Positions 1 through 45,600 of a stretch of DNA of 64,000 bases are shown piece by piece. This DNA is from Oxyruncus cristatus. Taxonomy: Eukaryota > Chordata > Aves > Passeriformes > Cotingidae. Position numbers and translations under genes: made by a program. The DNA lies in NCBI GenBank assembly GCA_013399855.1, contig VXAY01005810.1:713359-777358 (forward strand). The letters run 5' to 3'. Numbering within the stretch: position 1 is the first letter of the stretch; every line of letters begins with the position of its first letter. A model generated the notes under the pieces. That model made no database searches. It was not told where the DNA came from and was given only the letters and a program-made list of their open reading frames with translations.

Positions 1-332
1 AAAAAAAAAAAAAAAGGAAAAGAAAAAAAGAGAAAACCTCCCCGAATTTGGTTCAATTCTGTTTGTTCTGAGCTGAGCCATCACAGCTGCACTAGAATTC
101 ATAAAACACGTGCAACTCTGGGTAAAATATTTTCTTCTAAAAGCACAACCACTTTACAAGATTAAAAGTCTAGTACATTTCTAAATATTATTCATATTGT
201 ACAAGTAGTGGTTGTTATTTTAAAACTTCATTAGTAAAATTACAGTACAAGCATGATTAACCTCCAGAATTGCAAATCCCAGACTCCAGTGGAAAGCTAC
301 ATTACATCTTCAGTAGTACGTCGTGCTCCACG
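1..332 (-). other. NLK: NLK 3' UTR, proximal part
   Basis: This is AT-rich sequence directly downstream of the NLK stop codon on the minus strand. I see no AATAAA or ATTAAA on that strand here, so the UTR and its polyadenylation site probably lie beyond the left edge. An A-rich run at 1-38 reads as a T-rich tract in the transcript. Confidence 0.75.
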
Positions 333-35904
<35,572 letters not shown>

Positions 35905-36575
35905 TCAACAAAAAAGAAAAATGCCCTTTGATTGGATGACAACTGGGTCAAGCTGTCATTTGGCCATAAAAATTAAAATCTGCTACACTTTAAAAGAAGT
36001 TGGGTTTCATCGTACACGGCCCACCTTTAAAAACATGGAGCTCCACTGGCCTTATCTCCTGGCGAAGCCAAACCACTCGGGGAGTCTCTTCATGTGTGCG
36101 AGCGCCAACCCCTGTCCCAGCGTCCAGCCGGGCTTGGCTACTCCAACTCCATCCTTGGGCAGCTGTCTTGGGGCTTGCCTGGGCTTTCTCCTTCACTTTG
36201 GGTTTTTTTGGCGTTTTTCTTGTTATAGAAATTAAACACCGTGATCAATCCCTCTTCCCTCCGGAGGGAGGGCTCGGAGCCTCTGCCCTGAACACCCCGC
36301 GAGGGCCGGCCAGCCTAGCCCTGCCATTCCCACACCCTCTCCATGGATCCCCCGAACCTCCCTGAGCCCGGCCACCTCCTACATCGCTCCCTCCTTCCAG
36401 GCACCTGCTCCCTCACGGCAGCAACAACTCGGGAGTTTGTAACTTTTCCTTGAAGGCCTGAAACACACACAAGGACCAAGAGAAAGTGAAGGGGGGCGGC
36501 GGGGCGAGGAGAGGGGGGCGAAAAGAAGATAAAAACAGAGGGAGGAAGGGAAGGGCCGGGGCAGGACAGGAATCG
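35905..36575 (-). promoter_or_regulatory. NLK: NLK 5' UTR and proximal upstream region
   Basis: This is sequence immediately upstream of the NLK start codon, up to the assembly gap. It is AT-rich for the first 100 bp, then becomes GC-rich. A CTTTGAT (TCF/LEF-type) and an inverted CCAAT (ATTGG) abut at 35926-35935. A purine-rich plus-strand stretch lies at 36480-36575. The transcription start is not visible and may lie here or in the gap. Confidence 0.6.
35926..35935. promoter_or_regulatory. TCF/LEF-like site adjoining an inverted CCAAT box
   Basis: CTTTGAT fits the core of the Wnt-response element (CTTTGWW) and is followed at once by TGG, making ATTGG, an inverted CCAAT. It sits 22-31 bp upstream of the NLK ATG, so it is probably within the 5' UTR. 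A 7-base match can arise by chance. Confidence 0.35.
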
Positions 36576-36956
36576 NNNNNNNNNNNNNNNNNNNNNNNNN
36601 NNNNNNNNNNNNNNNNNNNNNNNNNNNNNNNNNNNNNNNNNNNNNNNNNNNNNNNNNNNNNNNNNNNNNNNNNNNNNNNNNNNNNNNNNNNNNNNNNNNN
36701 NNNNNNNNNNNNNNNNNNNNNNNNNNNNNNNNNNNNNNNNNNNNNNNNNNNNNNNNNNNNNNNNNNNNNNNNNNNNNNNNNNNNNNNNNNNNNNNNNNNN
36801 NNNNNNNNNNNNNNNNNNNNNNNNNNNNNNNNNNNNNNNNNNNNNNNNNNNNNNNNNNNNNNNNNNNNNNNNNNNNNNNNNNNNNNNNNNNNNNNNNNNN
36901 NNNNNNNNNNNNNNNNNNNNNNNNNNNNNNNNNNNNNNNNNNNNNNNNNNNNNNNN
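36576..36956. other. Assembly gap (381 N)
   Basis: This is an unsequenced stretch of 381 N within the CpG island upstream of NLK. GC-rich avian promoters are often lost from assemblies, so the NLK promoter or first untranslated exon may be partly missing. Confidence 1.
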
Positions 36957-37760
36957 CGAGATTCCCTCACCTCACACAACCCTCGCCCCGGGCGGCCCCG
37001 CCCCCGCGCCCTTCTGCCAATCAGCGGGGCCCGCCGGCCAATCGGCGCTGCTCCCGAGCGCAGTCCCGCCCCCGGTACCCTCCGCTCGCCCAATCGCGGC
37101 GGCCCGTCCGATCCGATGAGCCAATGGAGAGAAACGAGAGCCCGAAAAGAGGTTACTGGGCCAATGGCACCGGGAGGCGGGGCGGCCTCGTGACTGACAG
37201 CTCCCCTCGCCAGTGGCCGGCGCCGACGGACGGCGAAGGAGCCGCCGCTCCGCCAATCGCAGAGCGCGGGGCCGGGGGACGGACGAGGAAGTGGCCGGTG
37301 CGCCCGCCCAGAAGCGACAGGCGGCCAATGGGCGGCGCGGTCCAGCTGACGGGCGGCGGGCGGGGCCAATGGCGGCGCGGGGCGGGGTGAGGTAAGGACG
37401 CGGCGCGCGCGGGGCCGCTGTGGGCGCTGAGGGGGCAGCGGCGGGGCGGAGGCCGTGCTGAGGGGGCAGCGCCGGGGTGGGGCCCTCCCTCGCTTCCCGG
37501 GGCCCGCCCGGCGGGGGCTCCTCCCTTCCCGCTCTCCTTCGGCTCAGTGCGCGCTGTGTGCGGGCTGCTCCTGCTGCCTGGAGCTCGGGGGCGGCCGGTG
37601 GGGGGTGTGGGGACTCTGAGGGGGTTTGTTCCGGGGCTCGGGGGTCCTTTCCCAAGTCTCTCAGAGCTGCAGAGCGGGGCTGCAGCGGGGCCCGGGGCTG
37701 TGGCACAGCCGTTGCACCGTGTCGCACCAAGGCAAACCCCTCGCTCACGGCGGGTTCCAG
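36957..37760. promoter_or_regulatory. CpG island, candidate divergent promoter
   Basis: This is very GC- and CpG-rich sequence with eight plus-strand CCAAT boxes starting at 37017, 37038, 37090, 37121, 37161, 37253, 37325 and 37366. It also has GC boxes at about 36996-37005, 37065-37073 and 37176-37185, and an ATGGCGGC (YY1-type) at 37369-37376. NLK lies to the left on the minus strand and LYRM9 to the right on the plus strand. A bidirectional promoter is inferred, not shown. Confidence 0.75.
37330..37391 (+). other. Candidate first exon end of a plus-strand transcript
   Basis: A strong donor, GAG|GTAAGG, occurs at 37389-37396, just after the last CCAAT box. It could end a non-coding first exon of LYRM9, whose coding exon at 62.5 kb is preceded by an acceptor and so needs an upstream exon. 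The exon start is arbitrary here, and the link spans about 25 kb. Confidence 0.2.
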
Positions 37761-39258
37761 CCCTTCCCAGCAGTGTCTCCCCGGCCCCCGCAGCGTGGCC
37801 AGGACACACTCAGGGGTCCCAATGCGAGGTACGTGTGAACCAGCACCAAAACACTCTCTGTGCGTTATTTTAGTTCGTTCACGCGGGAACCCGTCGGCCT
37901 GGGGAACGCGGTGTCCTTGTGTGAAGCGTCAGGGTTCCTTCCCTACGGTACAGCGTGAGGGAACACCCCACAGCTCGAACACTTTCCATTTTTCTCATGT
38001 GAATATTAATCATACCTGAAGGATAGTTTTGCCTCAGAAAACCCCCCGGTTATCAGAGACTTGCCCGTGGGGCAGAGTTGAATTACCTGTGGCGGTGATA
38101 AGGAGGTTCCCTCGGGTGACTGAGCGGGGCGAGCAGTTCCAGAGGAGGTGAAGGACTAGCAGGGAACCTGCTGGAGCGAGGGAAGGAGGCCGCAGAGCTG
38201 GGATGGGACGGCTGCACTGCTGGGGTGTTACCAGCAGAGCCCCGGTGCTGCAGCGCCGAGTCCTGCCACCCACCCTCTCCGTCTCTGGAAACTGGACATC
38301 AGCGGGCAGAGTGTAAATGCGACAGCCTGTTGTTGGCAGGACTGGAAGGGTTTTAAAACTCTCCCACGCGTTTTCATTATGGACTTTTTTCTTTCTCTAC
38401 TATTGCAATACCTTTCCAAGTAGTAAAATGGAGCAGTGGCCTAATAATCCTTGTGTGGGAACTTGAGTTCTTGGTGTACCTGCAGATCATTGTCTCAGTG
38501 TCATTACTGAAGTCCAAATACAGTGTCAAATATTTGTTCAGTTAGGTACTTCACTGGGTCAGTAAGTGTCCTAGCAGTACCCTGCAGTGTGATCAGACAC
38601 TGCCATGTCGCTGGGTTTTCAACAGTGAGCAGGAGGGCAGTGTTGCAGTCCTGGCACTGTCACCTGTTTTCCTGACAGTCCAAACCATGCCTTCCAGCTT
38701 CCATCTGGACAGTGTGGGTAAAATCTGGGACCCACTTTATTAATTTGAGTTGGATTAAATGCTACAGCCGTATTCCCCATCTTGTCTTTGCCCTGTGGAG
38801 CTGACCCAGCCCCTCAGAGAGGTGAGAGGCAGCGGGAAGACTGTGCTATCTCGGGGTCCATGTGGAGCTCTGTCAGGTGCCAACGTTGGAATGACCCACC
38901 CTGACAAGTGTATCTTCCTGCCACACTGGGTTCATAAACACTTTTAATTGTTGTCCCTGGCCTCTGCCATGCTGTGAAGCTTAGGACTGTCAGTTCAGCT
39001 GCTTTTTATGCTCTTCATGCTATGAAATTTAAGGAGGACAAGATCCAGTTGATTCATACAGAGGTATGTGTAAGGAAAAAACTTTTAAAAGGATATTAAG
39101 GAAACACGGAACTTGCTGACAAAGTGCTCCCCTAAGAGACCGTTGGTTTCCTCAGTACAGGTCTGTTACGTGACCGCGTTCCCTGAGAGTTGTGTGAATC
39201 GCTCCCGCTTAGAGCAGAGTGAATTAACCGTGTACTGGTGTAAGTCAGCGCTTCCTCA
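37761..39258. other. Non-coding stretch right of the CpG island
   Basis: Composition falls from GC-rich to average. I see no exon of a known gene, no RNA gene and no clear transposable element. Confidence 0.7.
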
Positions 39259-39691
39259 TCACCTCCTGCCCCCTGAAGAAGCATAAGGCTGCTGAGGGGG
39301 CTCATCACTGAGCTGGCTCATGGAACTTGGAGCAGGAGTGTTCTGGAAGTAGTTCAGTGAGCCTGAGCTGCTTGATGGGCGAGTTGGCAAAATCCAACCA
39401 TGGTAATTGGAACTGGACAGGCAGAGACACTGCACGAGGTCCTGCCAAAGCATGGTTTGAGGGCAGCTCATTTGTCGTCCCCAGTGAGGCCTGGAGATAC
39501 GGCATTGGTGACTGCTGCTGCTGAAACATGACAGATCAATTCTAATCTCTTGCTGCTGAAGACAGTTATTCATGGGGACGTGCATCTGTCTCTTAGCATT
39601 GTCCTCACAGTAAGACTGCTGTAACCAGTACAAGTCTGGTGCCTGAGAGGAAATGCTGCTATAGCTGGGGTTGTCTGTGCTAAACTCAGGT
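39259..39691 (-). pseudogene. Unidentified Gln/Ser/Pro-rich open segment with a frame change
   Basis: After a possible acceptor (GAGTTTAG, ending at 39692), one frame reads STDNPSYSSISSQAPDLYWL, continues through QQSYCEDNAKRQMHVPMNNC and stays open to about 39,259. At a CAG repeat (39517-39528) a second frame becomes the protein-like one (QQQQSPMPYLQASLG, later PWLDFANSPI) and stops near 39,305, while the first frame later reads LNYFQNTPAPSSMSQLSDEP. The composition resembles the C-terminal tail of a transcription factor. I do not recognise the gene. It could be a degraded last exon, a frameshifted pseudogene, an assembly error in the repeat, or chance. No partner exon was found upstream on the minus strand. 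Confidence 0.3.
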
Positions 39692-42600
39692 AAAAACTAT
39701 ATAGAAAAGTCAATACTGTGCATCAGCAACACAGGGCAAAGACTTGTTCATTTTTGAAAATCCACGGCATCAAGTGTTGTCTTTTCTCACTCTTGAGAGA
39801 TTTGTTTTCCCCTTAGATTTGACACTAGCTTTGCAGGGGATATAATCTTTTTGACAGCTCTCTGTGCACGGGCAGGGATGGAAGACAGTTTGTAGTGAGC
39901 CAGTCCTGTTTCTGGTCTTTAGCAGTGTTGTAACCTTGAAATTCTCCACGGAAGATTATATTATCTTGCACAGTATAAAATGTAATGGTCCGGTTCCAGA
40001 CATACCTTGTGGGCTTTTTTTCCTTGTCACACACGAACCAGCTGTGAAAACAGAACTTGGAATATTAGAATAAGTCTTTTGATTCTGAGTTGTATATGAA
40101 TGTCCTTCAGCATTTAGGCATGTAGGCTTTTTGTGATCCTTTAATGCAGAAGAAGTTACATCAAGTGGAACAAAGCATAATGAAATGCAGATTTGTCTCT
40201 GATCCAAAAAAGGGGTGCTCTGAGCTGCACTAATGATAATTTATCGTGTGGGTGTTTGACAAGCCCACACATACCCTGCTATACCACTCTGCAGATACAG
40301 TCCTCAGTGTTCTGTAACACCCTGGAAATATTTAATTCATAAATCCTAATGCTGAAGCCCTTAAGGTGTCATAAGCATGGTGCTGATGCCTATGAATCTG
40401 AGGGGGTTTGGTTAGTCAGATAAATATCATGCTCTAAATGAACTTTGATCCTAATGTGCAGCAGAATAAACGTATACACAAAATATCATGGGATGAAAAT
40501 TCCCATTGGAGTATGTTATTCCTTTTCTTTGCAAAGAATAATTTCCCAGAGTTTTTGTCTTTAAAACCTTTTCTCTATGAAACTGGAAAAGAATAAATTA
40601 CTCCATTAATAAAACGCAGTGATGAGCAGGGGAGAGAATATTTTCGTTTAACTTTGGTTATTTATAAAGGTTTCTGTCTTACTGCTTGCAAGGATGGCAG
40701 TATGTCTTCATCTAGGAAGAGGGCAAGGATCTGCTCATCTTGTGGAATGGGGGATAAATCCCTGCCCTCTCAGGGTAGCATTTTAATAAGATAGAGGGAC
40801 AAAAATCCAGTGGTCCAACCAAGCAGGTGACCTAGTGTAAGGTTGTTGATCAGTTTGAGAGGCACGTTGGCCAAGAGAGCCTTTAAACAGCAGTGTGGGA
40901 ACATGGCCCTGCCTTGGAGAGCAATTTAAGGGTGGAATGGTGCTTCCTGTAGCAGGGCAGCTCTCATGTGCCTGGGATGGGGCAGGGGACAACTGGTGTA
41001 AGTAACAGATGGTGTCATCTAAGATCGTGCACGTCCCTGATGTTGAACATCAGACTCTCCAGGCACTTATGTGCCTTCCCTGCCGTGTCAGCCCTTTGTG
41101 GCTCTTGCAGAGCAGTGTTTGTGGAGGGATGTGGTGGCTGACAGCCCTGCCCCGGGTCTGCCCAGTGTGTTGCACATACAGATATGACGGTCAGGATTAG
41201 CACTGCGGCTTGAGATCGTCCCCAGGACTGTCATCTCCCAAACACTGAGCTCATGCTCTGCACAGCTTCGTAGCAAGAAGTGCTTTCTTTTGAGAGTCCT
41301 GAGGGGTTTCTGAATTCTTTGCTCCCTGCAGCACTTAACGCATGAACTTGGGAGTGCTCAGGTGCTTACAGTTGGTTTGTAATAATTAGTCATGTAAAGA
41401 CTTCAGCCGGATTGTTTAGTCCTTTCTGTCTCGTTTTCCTCCTTGCTGCAAACACCAGTTGCAGGAGACAGAGGGTAAGTCTTTATCCCCTGCTGCTTTC
41501 TGGAGAAAGTGGCAGTTCTGCAGTTCTCTCTGTTCTGTATTTCTTTGCACCAGAAATGACCCTGCTGCTCTTTGTCACCAGTGTTTCCTTTTATCCATCT
41601 CCTGGCAGCTGCTCTTGCTTCATTCTGATGTTGGAACAGCAAATGAATTCCCTCTGAAGCAAATGTCATGCTAGTAAAGATGTTGAAGCAGCAAGAAAAT
41701 CATCTCTCTCTGAAGACTGAATTGGAGACCTTTGTGAATGAGATGTTCTTAAAGTAGCTCTGCAGTGAGTTATCTTCCCTAGAAGGTGGAGAATTGAAAA
41801 CACCACCACGAGCCACTTGTCCTTGTGCAAGCGGCATCCCTAAGTGATGGGTTTAGGAGTGGGGAGAGGCTACTTCCTTTTCCTCCTCTCCAAAAAGCAC
41901 TGCATGATTTTAATCTGTGTGTGACAGTACATTTATGTATTTTCCAAGAGTTGCATCACTGTTTGCTACTTGTTTAAATATGTCACGTGTTGAGTGACCT
42001 TGTTCTTCTCTGAGATCCACTGTTTCTGGATAAACTAGTAGCTGAAAGTAATGCCAAGCCATGAGTTGAGTGGAGATGCTCTAAATTACTGTGGCTGAGG
42101 ATCTGGGCAGCCTCTATGGAGAGCAGAGATTCCCAGCTGGTGGGATGTGGCCCACCCAGATACCAGACCCCTCTGGCACACGGCTTGTTGTGAGATGGGA
42201 GAGCCAAATGGTTCCAGCCCTGTGCAGTGTGTCCCAGGCTGGGGACGTTCTCTGGGTGCTGTTGCTGCCAGGTGCTTCGGGCTCTTGTTTTGTGCAGCAT
42301 ACCTCTAATGTTGGTGGATGGCTTCATTTGCACAGAGTGCACGTGCGCAGTTACTGGTTTATCATGTTCTGAAATGTGGGTGTCACACGGGGCACGGAGA
42401 TAAAGGTCAGAGGGGTTCTCAGGGAGGACAAATCTCTGACAGCAATCACAGAGTTGACACCTGTCATGGGCTGGGTGAGCGCATTGGCCGTAGCCAGTAC
42501 TCCATGGCTTACAGGTACCTTTTGAGAATTCATTGTTGTGTTGTTGCTTCGTAACCCTGTATGTGAAATCAGAAAATAAATCTTGCATATGTGCACCTTG

Positions 42601-45600
42601 GTGCAAAAAATGCAGGCTGCACGTGTGACTTACACACGAACTGCCGTTATTTCGTTTATCAAAAAATTACTGTAATGAATGGAATTGAGGAATTGGGCAG
42701 TAAAAGTAATCACGAAGAGAATCTTCTACAGGTCTGTAAATATCTGAATATCTACTTTTATTTTTCTTGGTGGAAGAGGAGTTGATAAGTGCTAGATGCA
42801 AAAATGAAAATGCTAATTATAGAACAGGGATTTTTATAGCAAACAGTTTCATAAGTATATTCGTATCACAAGTTTAACTAGGAAAAATGTTAAAATTTTA
42901 ACATCTTGAGGTTTTCATCTTTTGTGTGAAGGTGGAAACAATTAGTTGTACTGATAGAAACACAAAGTTTTCAGAGTTCTCTCAGGTTTTTTAAGGCTAT
43001 TAATGTTTTTCCTAGTCATTCTTTTTGACATGATAATATCCCTTTAAGGGCTTTCTTTACCAGATCAATTCCTTTTCTACTAGGAGAACTAAAGCTTTTC
43101 AGCTGTCTGTCCAATTTATCCTTCTGGACTAAATTTCTCATCTCGAGATAACCAGCAGCAATGCTCCCCTCAGGAGATTTGTATCAATTAGTTCTGCATC
43201 ACTAATTCCTGTGGTATTGGGGGACCAGTGAGTTGTAAGAAAGCTGCTCTGTAAACAGTTATGGTTGTTGGGGGGTTGTTTTTACTTTTTTGGCGAGGAT
43301 TTTTGTTTGTGGTGAAATAGATTTTTTACATGGCAGTTATTGAAATCCTGCAGATTTACATGGGCATGCAGAAATATGGGCAGCTTTAGCTCCTTTTGGG
43401 GTATTAGTTGTGTATGGATTTCACGTAGTGCTAATGAGGGGCCATGTTAGACAGAGCTGAGCAAATTGGTTCAGAAAACACTTGGGGTGGAGGATGTCAT
43501 CGGAGAGGTGCAGAGCTCTGAGGTACAACACTGCCTTGGAGCTGGGGCATCACTCTGGTGGGTGTTGGTGCTGTGTGTCACGGCACTCTCTTAAATGTGT
43601 GTCAGCTGGAATTCCAGGCGTCCTGAAGGCTGCTGCTATCTTTTCTTTTGCCCTATGGTCTTAGTGCTATTCAATTTAATTCACTGTAAAGGGAAGTGGG
43701 ATGTAAATATTCTGTAAATGGGACTCTGGGGTGCCCTAGTGGCAGCCTGGCATTGAGAAGGGGGTGCAGTCTGCAGAGAGACTGAACAGGAGGTGATAGG
43801 AGCCTTTCAGAAGCCACTGCAGCAGCATTACGTGCCAGTGTAAGTGATGGAGAGGAGGTGGCTCTTGTTCCAACGTGCTCTAAGCCTTGGTTTTGCAGTG
43901 TGATGTGCTGCTCAGCAGATCCTAGAGGACCTATACAGTACCGAAATCTTTACATCCATCTCCTGGCAGCCTCTCTGAATTGCTGCTGCTCCATAGGTGG
44001 CCCGTCCCTGGGTTCTGCTGTTCAGAGAGCCCTGGGGTGCCCTCACTGCAGCGCTTGCTGGGCCTTCACACCATGCTGGCCCTGCCCTTGGTGCCAGCCC
44101 TGGCCCTGCTTCACTGCAGGGGTGTGCAGGGCTCATCTGGGCTTTGGCGTGGGGTGGGGCCTGTGTGTTGAAGAGGCACATTTTGGGAGGGCTGAGCTCT
44201 GTGGCTCCAGCTGTGGCCCCACTGCCATCCCTGGTGTCACCAGCTCCTCACATCCCAGACCAGATTGAAGGTGGGGAGTCACTATGGCACTGTCCGTAAC
44301 GTGAGTGGCAAATTCAGTCTAGCAGGAAAGCAGGTTACTTCACAGCTGGAATGCAGGCCAGGCTTCATCTAATCCCTCCCTTGGCCAGAGAAAGGTGGCT
44401 CTAATCTATTTATTCTGCATGTGGTTGTTTTTCCAGCACTGATCTATCTGCAAATGCCATAGCACTGTTAGTCTGTTACTATCCATTTGCCATTAGCAGA
44501 TGTGTCGGGACATGAAGCTGTTTTCAGTCACTCAAGTCTAATCCCAGCAGTGCCGTGGGATCTTGGGGATGCCCGGCCTTTATACAGAGAAAACAACATG
44601 TAACATGTCATTTTTAAGAACCTCCAACCTGCAGTTTTAGGATTTTTTTAGACAGCTGATTTTCTTTTTGCTGATGTTTTCGACAAAACTAATTTGATAG
44701 GATTGTTAGAGGAGGAAAATTAAAAGGACAAAATCATCCAGGAAGCTCATTAAAATGGAAACCTGGAAGAACTGGGTAATTGGGCATTGATTCTGTCCTC
44801 TCCCCTCACTTTATGAGCAGTATTGTATTAAAAGTAGTGTGTCTGCAGGATGATGCTTCAACATCTGTTACCGCTCAAACAAAATTATTTGCTTGTTTTT
44901 TCCTCTCTTCATTCTTCTAGCATGTGTAGATCTGTCCCATATATTAATCACATCTAACACTGCTCCTTTCCAGGGAAAAGGCCTCAAAGGGAATGGCCTC
45001 CCCCCTTTGGTTGGGAGGGGAATGTTTTGGTGGGGGATCCTGCATTGCCATTCACTTGTATCAGATATTGGGTGACTGGCTGTGAAGTGAGTCGTGTGAG
45101 TGAGGGAGGACTCGGAGGGCTCATGAAGCCCATGCACGGGTTTGGTGCACTCAGGTGTGTTTATAGGGAGCAAAGATATTCACAAGCTGTGGCCTGCCTG
45201 TCTTCCAAAATATTTGTACCGCATTGTGTGATTAAAACTGTGTAAATAGATAATTTTCCTTATTTTCTGTTCTCTGAATATTTGCAGGCAAATCACAATT
45301 TTTAAAAGTATTTCACTTTGAAGATGCTCAATAATTCTGCTGGGATTTAATTTTTTTTTTTTACTCTGTAGGTTGATCCAGTAAATTGATTCTAAATCTA
45401 GCTTGCTAAATGTTTGCTATTTCAATCACTCTGGCTGTGATTATTGTGATAGGAAGCAATCTACTTGCTTTGGTTTAAGTTTTGGGTGCTTGCTAAAATA
45501 GATATGGTTGCATGTACCCATCTTAAGATTCAGTTTTTTAGGAGCGTGACTTGTTTCCTTCTCTTCAATATTTGTGCTATAAAAAAAACAGTTGCATAAA

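Noticed and set aside
41983..42606. A 207-codon open frame on the minus strand
   Set aside because: The translation resembles no family I know, has no strong compositional or splice context, and such lengths arise by chance in 64 kb.
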